A stretch of DNA of 64,000 nt from Heyndrickxia vini (GCF_016772275.1 NZ_CP065425.1:4208001-4272000), one strand, 5' to 3'; shown: positions 49,116 through 57,767, numbered from the stretch's first letter. The notes: generated by a model from the letters alone, not told the origin. Made by a program: numbers and translations.

Positions 49116-50762
49116 ATGTGTGAATTAGTATATGAAAAGAGAGATTTTACACGGGATTCTGATTATACCGTTAAGACAGTTCATCTAAATAATTATCCTA
49201 TCGTCTATATTCTATATAATGAGAAAAACAGGCCATCAGCTTATATTGGTCAAACCGTTCATGCTACAAGAAGGTTAAAGAATCATATAGAGGATAATCG
49301 GAGAAAAGATTTAAATCGCACTATCCTAATTGGACATGAGAAGTTTAATCAATCAGCAACGTATAATATTGAGTCAAATTTGATTAACTATTTCATTGCT
49401 GATAATCACTATCAACTACAAAATGTTAGCCAGACTAGCTCAAGGGAAATGCACAATTATTATGAGAAATCATTCTATAATGAAGATCTTTTTCAAGCAA
49501 TTTGGGAGAAGCTTCGTGAGGAGAAAATTGTGAGTGATACCCTGGAAAACCTTCGGAACAAAGATATTTATAAACTATCACCTTATAAAGAATTATCACC
49601 TCTGCAGCTGGATATTAAAAATAAAATTCTTGATTTCTGTAAGGAACATATCAAATTAGAAGGCAACCATGTGATTACAGTTGAAGGAGATGCTGGGACG
49701 GGTAAAAGTGTCCTATTAAGCTCTTTGTTTAACACTCTTCAGGATTTATCAAAGGATAGTAGCTCTCTTCTGCATGGAACCGACAATTACTTGCTTGTGA
49801 ATAATGGCGAGATGCTGAAGACGTATAAAAATATTGCCAACAGCTTGCCGAATATAAAGAAAAAGAATCTCATGAAGCCAACACCGTTTATTAATGAGAA
49901 AACGAAGTCAGAAGCTTTAGCAGATATTGTTCTCATAGACGAAGCACATCTTCTATTAACAAAGGAAGATAGCTATAACAATTTTAACTATAAAAATCAG
50001 TTGGATGAAATTATTAAACGTAGCAAGATTACCATCGTCATCTTTGACCCAAAGCAAGTATTAAAGATTAAAAGCTACTGGAACGAACGCTTACTTGAGG
50101 AAATTACAAATCACTATTCAGCCAAAAATGTCAAACTTACAGACCAAATGCGGATGAATGCTAACCCTGAAACAATGAAGTGGATTAATCGTTTTATTGC
50201 CAAAGAGGTTCTTCCATTACCAGCAGAAACAGGATCTTCCTTTGAACTAAAAATATTTAAAGATGCTGAATCGTTTAAAAGTGCTTTAGAATGTAAGAAT
50301 AATGAAGTAGGTCTATCACGTATTGTTTCAACCTTTGATTACTTACATAAAAAAGATAAGAAAACTTACATTGTCGATGAAGATGGAATAAATATGCCTT
50401 GGAATAACACCATGAATAATGTGGCATGGGCTGAGAATCCTGAATCCATTAGAGAAGTAGGTTCCATCTATACTGTTCAAGGCTTTGATCTTAACTATGT
50501 CGGTGTAGTTCTTGGCCCTTCGGTTAGCTATAATGAAGATGAAGACCAATTAGTTATCGATACATCTAAATATAAAGATACAGGGGCATTCGCTTCACGC
50601 TCTGACTTATCACCAGAGAAGAACCAAGAAATTAAGGAAGAAATCATCCTCAATTCCATCAACGTTTTAATGAAGAGAGGCATTCACGGCCTATACATTT
50701 ATGCTACAGACCCTATTTTAAGAAGACATCTATTAGAGTTAGAAAGGAGAAGAAAGGCTTGA
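49116..50762 (+). CDS. GIY-YIG + DUF2075 P-loop protein
   Basis: 548 aa from ATG 49116 (MCELVYEKR); a GTG 48 bases upstream is possible but poorly served. An N-terminal GIY-YIG-type domain (VYILYNE at 30-36, AYIGQT at 42-47, then Arg-rich helix) is fused to a DUF2075 ATPase/helicase-like domain: Walker A GDAGTGKS (191-198), Walker B IVLIDEAH (271-278), and a later TVQGFDLNYVGVVLG motif. It probably cuts and remodels nucleic acid. It overlaps the MazG-like gene by four bases, so both act together. This pairing in a defence island suggests antiphage function. Confidence 0.8.
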   Translation: MCELVYEKRDFTRDSDYTVKTVHLNNYPIVYILYNEKNRPSAYIGQTVHATRRLKNHIEDNRRKDLNRTILIGHEKFNQSATYNIESNLINYFIADNHYQLQNVSQTSSREMHNYYEKSFYNEDLFQAIWEKLREEKIVSDTLENLRNKDIYKLSPYKELSPLQLDIKNKILDFCKEHIKLEGNHVITVEGDAGTGKSVLLSSLFNTLQDLSKDSSSLLHGTDNYLLVNNGEMLKTYKNIANSLPNIKKKNLMKPTPFINEKTKSEALADIVLIDEAHLLLTKEDSYNNFNYKNQLDEIIKRSKITIVIFDPKQVLKIKSYWNERLLEEITNHYSAKNVKLTDQMRMNANPETMKWINRFIAKEVLPLPAETGSSFELKIFKDAESFKSALECKNNEVGLSRIVSTFDYLHKKDKKTYIVDEDGINMPWNNTMNNVAWAENPESIREVGSIYTVQGFDLNYVGVVLGPSVSYNEDEDQLVIDTSKYKDTGAFASRSDLSPEKNQEIKEEIILNSINVLMKRGIHGLYIYATDPILRRHLLELERRRKA

Positions 50763-51061
50763 GCGATATTCAATACTTAATCAATAAAATTAACAGATTC
50801 CGAGATGAGCGTAACTGGAGACAATACCATAATCCCAAAGACCTTGCTATCTCTATTTCTATTGAAGCAGCCGAACTACTAGAAGACTTTCAATGGATTA
50901 GTAGCGAGGAAGCACTTAAAACAAAGAAAGAAAACATCCGTGAAGAAATCGCGGATGTCTTAATCTACTCATTGATGTTGTGTTCTGACCTTAGGTTGGA
51001 TGTTAAAGAGATTGTAGAAGAGAAGATCTTGAAGAATGGAAGGAAGTATCCTATTGGTTGA
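50759..51061 (+). CDS. MazG-like nucleotide pyrophosphohydrolase
   Basis: 100 aa, full-length for the single-domain MazG-like/dCTPase group. The metal-binding pattern ExxE...ExxD is clear: SIEAAELLEDFQW and REEIADVLIYSLML. The TTG start (50759) overlaps the upstream stop as TTGA, with AAAGGAG nine bases before. It hydrolyses nucleoside triphosphates to monophosphates. Tight translational coupling to a nuclease/P-loop protein suggests nucleotide depletion or sanitation as part of defence. Confidence 0.85.
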   Translation: MSDIQYLINKINRFRDERNWRQYHNPKDLAISISIEAAELLEDFQWISSEEALKTKKENIREEIADVLIYSLMLCSDLRLDVKEIVEEKILKNGRKYPIG

Positions 51062-51125
51062 GTATTGGGTACTTCCTCTTTCGCATTGGGACTTCTATTA
51101 TTAGAAAACGGTACCAACCGTTTCA

Positions 51126-52616
51126 TTACTTTATGTTATTAAGATTTTCAAAATCAAAATGATATATAACATCTTTTATGCGTCGATCCTTTGTTTTTTT
51201 TCCTTGAGTTACATGAACTTCTTTAATTACAGAATGAAAAAATATCTTCTTTTCGTCATCAGAGATTGTATGGTAAAAGTCTTCAAAGTTCTTAATAGAA
51301 AATTCTATAATGTCCATTATTGACTCATTTTGTTTTAGCTCAATTTGCTTAGTAATGTCAGCAAGCGCAGATTTTATTTTGTTTATTTCATCTTGTTTTA
51401 CAGCTAAATGGGATTTTATCATATCGGCATCTAGATTAAGAGATGGGTCACTAGAGTGTTCCATTATTTTTAACATCTCTCTTTCTAACTTTTCTATCTG
51501 CTTTTTTAGATTACTAGCTTCCTTTTCTAAAGGATTTAATTCATAGTCCAATATTGACTGTGTAACAGAGTAAATAGCGGATGGTGAAACTTTTTCCTTG
51601 AAATGTTGTAAGAAATCCTTAAGTACAAATTCTTCAGCATACTCCTTTTTAATAAGATTGGAAGAACACACACTACTACCACTGTTTTTATTTTTATTGC
51701 ACTGATAATACTTATATTTCGGACCACTGTTGCCTTGAACCATTGGTCCCAAGCATTGTGGACATTTAAGTATTCCACTCAATGGGAAAGATCCTGGATG
51801 TACCTTTCGGGGTGTGAAACTTCTTACTTGCATAACCTTCCTTGTTTCATCCCACAAAGACTTTTCAATGATTGGAGTATGTTGCCCTTTTGTATATTCC
51901 CCTCGCCATTTGCTATTCCCTATATACCGCTGGTTCTCAAGTACCGTTTTAACTGCATTAACTGTCCATTCTTTTCCATTTTTAGTCTTAATTCCTTGAA
52001 CATTAAGGTTTGCAGCAATCTTTTTATATCCCCACTTTTCTAAGGAGTACTTATCAAAAATATATTTAACAACTTTCGCTTCCTCAGGAAGTATTGATAA
52101 TTTCTTATTTATAACTTCATATCCATAATTCTTCCCGCCAAGAAAGTCTCCATTTTCAGCTCTTTTTTCCATTCCCGAATTCGTTCGAAACGTGATAAAT
52201 TCCCTTTCTAATTCGGCGACTAAAGCTAAAACATGAACAAGGATCTTAGCTGTAGAATCCTCTGTATTAATGCTATCGGCTATTGATATAATATGTTTGT
52301 CAATTTGGTTTAGTTTCTTCATTAAATACAATGTATCTAACGAATCACGAGAGAGTCTATCTTGCTTATAGACAATGATATAATCTATTTCCTCTTCTTC
52401 TTTTAGCACTCTGTTATACATTTCAATAAAACCGTCTCTACCTTTAAATGAACTACCTGACTTTAAATCATCGACATAAATATCAACTAGTTCTATGTTG
52501 TTTTTATTACAATAATTGATAATTTCATCCTCTTGTTTTTCCAAAGACGTGTTTCCAAAGTCCTTTTCTGATCGAGGACTTCTTCTTTTATAACCAACAG
52601 CTCTTTTTTTCCTCAT
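51126..52616 (-). CDS. Large serine recombinase A
   Basis: 496 aa. The resolvase domain covers 1-150 with catalytic Ser13 in YKRRSPRSE and the Arg motif YKQDRLSRDSLDTLYLM. The recombinase domain has GYEVINKKLSILPEEAKVV, followed by the zinc ribbon CPQCLGPM...CNKNKNSGSSVC and a C-terminal coiled coil. The start codon overlaps the stop of a 58-aa ORF as TAATG. It faces the MazG-like gene convergently. It is not closely alike in sequence to the other recombinases here. Confidence 0.9.
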   Translation of the reverse strand: MRKKRAVGYKRRSPRSEKDFGNTSLEKQEDEIINYCNKNNIELVDIYVDDLKSGSSFKGRDGFIEMYNRVLKEEEEIDYIIVYKQDRLSRDSLDTLYLMKKLNQIDKHIISIADSINTEDSTAKILVHVLALVAELEREFITFRTNSGMEKRAENGDFLGGKNYGYEVINKKLSILPEEAKVVKYIFDKYSLEKWGYKKIAANLNVQGIKTKNGKEWTVNAVKTVLENQRYIGNSKWRGEYTKGQHTPIIEKSLWDETRKVMQVRSFTPRKVHPGSFPLSGILKCPQCLGPMVQGNSGPKYKYYQCNKNKNSGSSVCSSNLIKKEYAEEFVLKDFLQHFKEKVSPSAIYSVTQSILDYELNPLEKEASNLKKQIEKLEREMLKIMEHSSDPSLNLDADMIKSHLAVKQDEINKIKSALADITKQIELKQNESIMDIIEFSIKNFEDFYHTISDDEKKIFFHSVIKEVHVTQGKKTKDRRIKDVIYHFDFENLNNIK

Positions 52617-52792
52617 TAAGTTGTTTCCTCGCTTTTACTTCTAAGATTCATTTCTATTTGATTCGAATATTTAATTATTAAATCTGAAAAGCAGTGTAAA
52701 AAATCTAATGCCTTAACCTCCTCCAAATCTACTTCAGTAGTTAAAACTGATTCATAATGTTGTTTGTAATCAAGTTGTATGTTTTTTTTCAT
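52616..52792 (-). CDS. Small ORF coupled to recombinase A (58 aa)
   Basis: ATG 52792 is served by GAGGTG at good spacing. The product MKKNIQLDYKQHYESVLTTE continues through an acidic helix (VDLEEVKALDFLHCFSDLI). Its stop overlaps the recombinase start, so it is translationally coupled. I do not recognise the family; it could be a directionality or control factor, by position only. Confidence 0.6.
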   Translation of the reverse strand: MKKNIQLDYKQHYESVLTTEVDLEEVKALDFLHCFSDLIIKYSNQIEMNLRSKSEETT

Positions 52793-52884
52793 TAGTAACA
52801 CCTCTATCAAAATGGTTATGTTCTTGAATAATGAAATGTACCTCAAGCCCACCTCAATGAATGACTAGATTAATAAGTCGGCTA

Positions 52885-52950
52885 AATAAAAAAGCACCAC
52901 TAACAATAGTCGAAAAAAAGAAATTTCCTCAACAGATTGCTAGCGGTACT
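52885..52950 (-). terminator. Hairpin A: attenuator-like terminator before recombinase A module
   Basis: Arms 52893-52907 and 52936-52950 pair over 15 bases with wobble pairs, followed by a T-run on the minus strand. It lies about 93 bases upstream of the small ORF start and shares its GGAAG(C/T)ACCG top with hairpins B and C. Confidence 0.65.
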
Positions 52951-53011
52951 TCCGCGCAGTTTATAAGCTTTAATACATATTAGGTTTTAAATTTCCTCTT
53001 TTTATGATAAA

Positions 53012-53236
53012 TCACTTCAAATTATATGGCGAGCATAAGTACCTTTTAATTATTAAAAAATTTTTTTTAATAAGACTATGAGCTTTTGAAAGAATTTTAT
53101 AATCATATTTGCTCATAGTTTGACTAGCCTTAACATTTTGGGTTAATAGTAATGGGCATATAAAATATTCCTTACATGCTATCCTAATATATACAATGGC
53201 TCTTTGTTTTCTAGGTTTTAATAAAACATTATACAA
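53012..53236 (-). CDS. Small ORF with a recombinase-like N-terminus (74 aa)
   Basis: The TTG start at 53236 is preceded by GAGGAGG seven bases upstream, a strong site. Residues around 11-22 (QRAIVYIRIACKE) resemble the start of serine recombinases (AVIYIRVSTKEQ), but alanine replaces the catalytic Ser and the rest shows no recombinase motifs. It is either a decayed recombinase start or an unrelated basic peptide. No partner gene follows closely. Confidence 0.45.
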   Translation of the reverse strand: MYNVLLKPRKQRAIVYIRIACKEYFICPLLLTQNVKASQTMSKYDYKILSKAHSLIKKNFLIIKRYLCSPYNLK

Positions 53237-53282
53237 TTAAATTCCTCCTCGATTTTTCATCCCAAAACTGTTTGTTCAAATA

Positions 53283-53345
53283 AAAAAGCACCGCCAACTC
53301 ACCTTTGAATAATTCTTCAAAAGTGAGTTAACGGTGCTTCCGTTT
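53283..53345 (-). terminator. Hairpin B: long terminator between recombinase modules
   Basis: Arms 53287-53309 and 53316-53338 pair over 23 bases with a 6-base loop, then a T-run on the minus strand. It terminates the recombinase B/C operon and lies just upstream of the 74-aa ORF. Confidence 0.8.
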
Positions 53346-53452
53346 TTCAATATTTAATTCTTAATTTCATGATAGCTTGCATAAATACTGGTGTAAAGAA
53401 AAAGTACACATTTAATTACAAAATCGGTATCTTGCACATCATTGGTCATTAC

Positions 53453-53504
53453 CATTCGGTAGGCTGCACGACTTGGTATCCCTAATCGTGCAGCCTACCG
53501 AATG
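53453..53504. other. Perfect 19-bp inverted repeat downstream of recombinase B
   Basis: CATTCGGTAGGCTGCACGA (53453-53471) and its exact complement (53486-53504) flank 14 bases. A third half-like sequence, TTCGGTAGGTT, lies at 53537-53547. There is no T-run, so a terminator is unlikely; a recombinase binding or crossover site is possible. Confidence 0.6.
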
Positions 53505-53586
53505 CATATGCTGAAAACATTGTGATTTCATAGGCTTTCGGTAGGTTTCAATAAATCAGTTGAAAATCATTATTGAAATAGTTCGG

Positions 53587-55110
53587 TTAGGCATCCATCT
53601 TAATATTATTTATTTCGGTAAGCTGACCCACTTTATTTTCTAATTCAATGAATGGGTGAAGTCTAAAATCAATGTCAACCTTCATGGTTTTCATGTTAAT
53701 GATAACTTTTTCAATAAACGTCAGGGCAATCATTCTTTTTTCGACACCCGTTAATTTATCAAATGAATTCGAAAGAGACAAGTGTAGAGTTAATCGTAAA
53801 GCTCTTTTATCTTCAATTAAGTTTGTAATTTGTTTTTGCGTCGCAGAAATAGCTTTTCTTTTATCATTCAGCTTTTCTTTTACCTGAACAATATGCTTAT
53901 TTATGGAAGATTTCAGTTCAAGACTTGGAATCATTGATTCATTGTATTTAAGCAATTCATACGAAGTATTTAATTTATCCAACTCTTTTTCCAATATTTT
54001 TTCCATCTCTTTTAACTTGTTTAGTCCGATTTGTTCCATTTTACTTAGTGATATTGCCCAGTGTTTAGTAAAAACTTGATTAACAGCGGCATGAATTGCA
54101 CTTAATTCTGCTTTCTGCTTGCAATTAGGGCAAATGTAATTCTGATACTTTCGTTTGGCTTTTGTTTTCTTCGGCCCATCATCTCTAGTTTTTAATTGCA
54201 CTTTGCAATTCTCACAGTAAGCAATTGAACGAAAAGTATAAGGGGTACTAAATTGACCATGTTTCTTTTCCAACCCTTTTGCTTGTTCCACAAGTTCGTG
54301 TAATTCTGGTACAATAACTGGAGTATAAATAGGTTTTTTTTCAAACAGGTCATCTTGATACTTGTTATATTCACCCCAAACATTATCTCCTAGATAAATT
54401 GATCGCTTTAGTATTCCTTCAACAGTATTCTTATGCCACAATTGCCCTCCAGGAGCTGGTACTTTTTTATCGAGAGTATCAGCTATACGCTGTATGCTAT
54501 ACCCCCATGAATATAAAAAGTAAATAAACCTTACGATGTCTGCATTCTCATCCTCAACAAATGTTTCATACTGATTTTCTGAACTAGGAATTTTCTTTAA
54601 GCCAAATGGAGTTCGACTTCCAGGACGCTTATCTTGATTTACTAAGACCTTTTGATTATCAATTGTTCTCTGAGATTTAGTAACAGATTCATATGATGCA
54701 TTTAGCAATTTAAACTGAATATCAATAGTGAACGGATCCCACTCTTGACTAGATGATGTAGAATAAAATTTGATATTAGGTTTATGTTGAATTAATGGCT
54801 TGTATATCTCATTAACAAATGTAACAATAGATCTATCAATTCGAGTTTCATCATAGAAAAATACAGCTGATGCTTTATCATTTAATACTAAATGATATAA
54901 TTGTTGCATCCCCTTTCTTTTACTTGCAGGGTTTCTAAATGCGCTAACTGCATCATCAATTATAAAACCAACAATGACGTATCCCATATGTTTTGCATGT
55001 ATTTCAATAATTTCTTTTTGAAACTCAATTGAGTGATTCCCTTTTTGTTTAAGACTAGAACGACGGCAATAGCCTAAAGCATATTTAACTTTTTCGACCA
55101 TTCCACTCAC
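53587..55110 (-). CDS. Large serine recombinase B
   Basis: 507 aa from GTG 55110, overlapping the stop of recombinase C by four bases; an ATG three codons later is an alternative. The resolvase domain has catalytic Ser18 in YCRRSSLKQ and FFYDETRIDRSIVTFVNE. The recombinase domain includes TPFGLKKIPSSE and SWGYSIQRIADTLDKKVPAP; the zinc ribbon is CENCKVQL...CPNCKQKA, followed by a coiled coil. It is last in the operon and ends before the 19-bp inverted repeat. Confidence 0.9.
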   Translation of the reverse strand: MSGMVEKVKYALGYCRRSSLKQKGNHSIEFQKEIIEIHAKHMGYVIVGFIIDDAVSAFRNPASKRKGMQQLYHLVLNDKASAVFFYDETRIDRSIVTFVNEIYKPLIQHKPNIKFYSTSSSQEWDPFTIDIQFKLLNASYESVTKSQRTIDNQKVLVNQDKRPGSRTPFGLKKIPSSENQYETFVEDENADIVRFIYFLYSWGYSIQRIADTLDKKVPAPGGQLWHKNTVEGILKRSIYLGDNVWGEYNKYQDDLFEKKPIYTPVIVPELHELVEQAKGLEKKHGQFSTPYTFRSIAYCENCKVQLKTRDDGPKKTKAKRKYQNYICPNCKQKAELSAIHAAVNQVFTKHWAISLSKMEQIGLNKLKEMEKILEKELDKLNTSYELLKYNESMIPSLELKSSINKHIVQVKEKLNDKRKAISATQKQITNLIEDKRALRLTLHLSLSNSFDKLTGVEKRMIALTFIEKVIINMKTMKVDIDFRLHPFIELENKVGQLTEINNIKMDA

Positions 55111-56486
55111 CCCGCATTTGAGTTATAAAAGTCTGAATAATATAATTCAAAATTTACATATCCCTCGTGTACAAAAGCATCTTTAATGAAAGATTTAATT
55201 ACAATTTCGCGATATTCATTAAAAGGTAACGCTTCTAACTTACGAATTACGATGTTTACAAACTGATTCACTTCAGAAATTAACTTTTCAATTTTAACCT
55301 CGTTTTCAACAAGCTTACGGTATTCATCTTGTAGGGCAAACAAGGTATGTTCCATTTCGTAAACTAAACTTTTCTCTTTTGCAAAATTCAACCCAGTTAA
55401 CATTTTCATTTGAACTTGTTCAAACTTTCTTTGGATTCCTTCTTTTTTGTTAACTATGGTTGATTGTAATTTTTTTAATGTAGCTAACGTTTTTTCCTCT
55501 ATTTGATTAAGGTCCGTGTTCTTAATTATATCAGTCATAACCTCGTCAATTAGTGAATCTAATAACTCTCGGTGAATAGATACTTTTTTATGTTTTTTAC
55601 ATTTTAATATATCAGTTTTCAAATAACTATTAGTTACCAATGGTTCTTTACATTTATGGCACCTCGGAACAATCGGTGGCATTTTATCATCTTTCAATGT
55701 ACCAAGATTTAAGTTTGGAGCTAATTCTTTCAACTTTTCCTGAATCTCTTTAAATTGGTCCAGTGTAATAATTGCTGGTACATGACTTAGGCGTTCATAG
55801 TTACCATTAACTTCTACATAGCCAGCATAAAATGGTCTAATCAAAATATTAAAAACATCAGTCTCTTTTCGCTTAATAATGCTTTTATATCTCAACAAGA
55901 GCTCAATTAAGTCTTTTGAATTTTTAACAGAAAGGCAATCCTTATATAATTGTTTAATAATTGCTTTATACTCAGGATTGACAGTGTACGTTTTACTATT
56001 ACTGTTTCTTTCTACTATATAACCAAAGATACTATGAGGTGCTTTTTGAAAAGCGTCTCCTGTTCGATTTGCAATGTTCATACCTTCTATTTGGCTCAAC
56101 ATTCCAAACACACCTTCCGAAAACATGCCACTTTCTAAATCATGATTAAAAGGAAGATGTCCTGTTGCGGTAAAAATCACATTAACCTTATAGGTATAGA
56201 TTAACAGGATAATCTCCAAATATTCGTAAAAATCCCTTGCCAGTCGATCACGTTGGTAAACAATTAATGTATCAACTTGTTCATTTCGAATCAATTCAAG
56301 CAGCTCTTGCATCTTAGGGCGCTCTTCTAATTTTTTCTTAGTTGCTGAAACACCATCGTCACTTAAATAAATAATCTCATCCGGATGATAGTCCTTAATG
56401 AAAGGCTTTGCCGCTTCAAGTTGCATATCCAAATTTTGTTGGTCGGAACTAACCCTTGCATATACGACTTTTAATTTCGATAACAA
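55107..56486 (-). CDS. Large serine recombinase C
   Basis: 459 aa. TTG 56486 is chosen: CAGGAGG lies nine bases upstream and the protein then begins directly at the resolvase fold; a longer frame starts at 56534. Catalytic Ser13 lies in VVYARVSSDQQ and the Arg motif is DTLIVYQRDRLARDFYEYL. A zinc ribbon (CHKCKEPL...CKKHKK) and coiled coil follow. Its first 120 residues closely match the 147-aa protein encoded upstream. It overlaps recombinase B. Confidence 0.9.
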   Translation of the reverse strand: MLSKLKVVYARVSSDQQNLDMQLEAAKPFIKDYHPDEIIYLSDDGVSATKKKLEERPKMQELLELIRNEQVDTLIVYQRDRLARDFYEYLEIILLIYTYKVNVIFTATGHLPFNHDLESGMFSEGVFGMLSQIEGMNIANRTGDAFQKAPHSIFGYIVERNSNSKTYTVNPEYKAIIKQLYKDCLSVKNSKDLIELLLRYKSIIKRKETDVFNILIRPFYAGYVEVNGNYERLSHVPAIITLDQFKEIQEKLKELAPNLNLGTLKDDKMPPIVPRCHKCKEPLVTNSYLKTDILKCKKHKKVSIHRELLDSLIDEVMTDIIKNTDLNQIEEKTLATLKKLQSTIVNKKEGIQRKFEQVQMKMLTGLNFAKEKSLVYEMEHTLFALQDEYRKLVENEVKIEKLISEVNQFVNIVIRKLEALPFNEYREIVIKSFIKDAFVHEGYVNFELYYSDFYNSNAG

Positions 56487-56569
56487 ATACCAAAACCTCC
56501 TGAAATTGTAGTTATCCAAATATGCAGAAGACATTTAGTTCAATAAACATATCCTCTGCATTATGGTTC

Positions 56570-57013
56570 TTAAGGCTGTTTTGCTTTCCTAATAGCTTTC
56601 ATACGATTGGAAATGAGACTTCCCTCACTTTCATGAAGTAATAGATACATAAATTCCTTTAATGTACCAAATTCTTGATCAGGCTCGAAGGGTTGCTCAT
56701 TTCCGGTAAAAATCACATTAACCTTATGAGTGTAAATTAGATCCGTGATTTCTAAATATTCATAAAAGCTTCGTGCTAAACGATCCCGTTTATATACAAT
56801 TAATGTATCAACTTGATCGTTTTTAACTAACTCAAGTAAATTTTGAAGACCTTTTCGTTGAGATGAACTAGGAGTTGCATAATCAGTTATCTTCATAATG
56901 TTTTCTTCTTGAATCCCCTTTAAATGGGGGTTCGCAGCTTCTAATTGTAGATCAATATTTTGCTTTGTTGAGGCAGATCTAGCATAAACAATAGTCTTTT
57001 TGTTATCTTTCAT
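56570..57013 (-). CDS. Short resolvase-domain protein lacking the catalytic serine
   Basis: 147 aa, only the N-terminal resolvase domain. It aligns without gaps to recombinase C (YARSASTKQN against YARVSSDQQN; DTLIVYKRDRLARSFYEYL against DTLIVYQRDRLARDFYEYL). The position of the nucleophilic Ser is Ala14, with serines on either side. Recombinase and zinc domains are absent. RBS GGAGGAAAAT precedes ATG 57013, so it is expressed as an intact short gene. It may be a regulatory or structural partner of recombinase C. Confidence 0.8.
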   Translation of the reverse strand: MKDNKKTIVYARSASTKQNIDLQLEAANPHLKGIQEENIMKITDYATPSSSQRKGLQNLLELVKNDQVDTLIVYKRDRLARSFYEYLEITDLIYTHKVNVIFTGNEQPFEPDQEFGTLKEFMYLLLHESEGSLISNRMKAIRKAKQP

Positions 57014-57188
57014 ATTTTCCTCCGAATGATGATTTTGTTGAATAACTTATTACCTTTGCTTCAATTGATGGGTCTAAATCAAGCTCTTTTAATAGGATGC
57101 GCTCCACTAATCGATCAAGCCAAAGTCTGGATTCCTCCGGCATCTCTTCACTAAATGATACTTTGCCAATAGAAAATTCTTTTTCCAT
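57003..57188 (-). CDS. Small ORF upstream of the resolvase genes (61 aa)
   Basis: ATG 57188 has GGGAGGG with good spacing. The product is acidic and helical (MPEESRLWLDRLVERILLK) and ends in a basic tail. It overlaps the resolvase-domain gene by 11 bases, so translation is coupled. No family is recognised. Confidence 0.65.
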   Translation of the reverse strand: MEKEFSIGKVSFSEEMPEESRLWLDRLVERILLKELDLDPSIEAKVISYSTKSSFGGKYER

Positions 57189-57244
57189 TGAAATCCCTCC
57201 CGTCTAATAACCTTTTATTAAAAGATTGACAGGAGAGAGCTTTT

Positions 57245-57379
57245 TTATACTCTTTTTCTAGTTTCTATAGTTAAAGGTAAATCTAGTTGAATATGACCCT
57301 CTGAATCAGCTATTCCAGGGATACGCTTAATAACCACTCTTGTTTGCATTCCAGGAATTTTTTCATTAAAGTTTTTCAT
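57245..57379 (-). CDS. Small ORF (44 aa) in the recombinase operon
   Basis: ATG 57379 is preceded by AAGGAGAGG. The product MKNFNEKIPGMQTRVVIKRI continues with a short beta-like stretch (GHIQLDLPLTIETRKRV). A longer upstream frame (to 57472) lacks a ribosome site. No family is recognised. Confidence 0.6.
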   Translation of the reverse strand: MKNFNEKIPGMQTRVVIKRIPGIADSEGHIQLDLPLTIETRKRV

Positions 57380-57503
57380 TTTCCCTCTCCTTCTTATTTG
57401 ACGTAAGATAATGCTTTTTAAAAAGTAATAAAACCTCTTTAGATACCTTCTGCTTTTTGAGTAATGCATCAAACCACGTTGGTATTTTTTGCTCTGCAGT
57501 CAG
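57366..57503 (-). CDS. Possible small ORF with non-canonical start (45 aa)
   Basis: This frame reads TAEQKIPTWFDALLKKQKVS and continues to a stop overlapping the next ORF by 14 bases. It looks protein-like and has AAAGGGGGG seven bases before a CTG at 57503, but no ATG, GTG or TTG. It could be a true CTG start or a leader-peptide remnant. Weak call. Confidence 0.4.
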   Translation of the reverse strand: MTAEQKIPTWFDALLKKQKVSKEVLLLFKKHYLTSNKKERENEKL

Positions 57504-57533
57504 TGAAGTGCCCCCCTTTCCTGTAACGAAAAA

Positions 57534-57588
57534 CAAAAAAAGCACCGTTCAACAAGCCTACATTTCTATAGACATATCGAACGGTGCT
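57534..57588 (-). terminator. Hairpin C: attenuator-like terminator before the recombinase operon
   Basis: Arms AGCACCGTTC (57541-57550) and GAACGGTGCT (57579-57588) with a T-run on the minus strand. It lies between a broken small gene (57768-57919) and the recombinase operon, so it either ends the former or conditions the latter. Confidence 0.7.
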
Positions 57589-57767
57589 TCCGTATCGTTT
57601 TTATTTTGTTTTTTATTATTTTGAATTGCAAACCTTAAAATCAACTTACTAGTAGTAAGTAAATCATATAAGGACAATAATTGCAATATTTTTTTATTTT
57701 ATTTCATTTAATCTTTTATTCAACAATGCAAACCCTTATGAAAAAAATGATTTTCCAGTGGAGAAAG

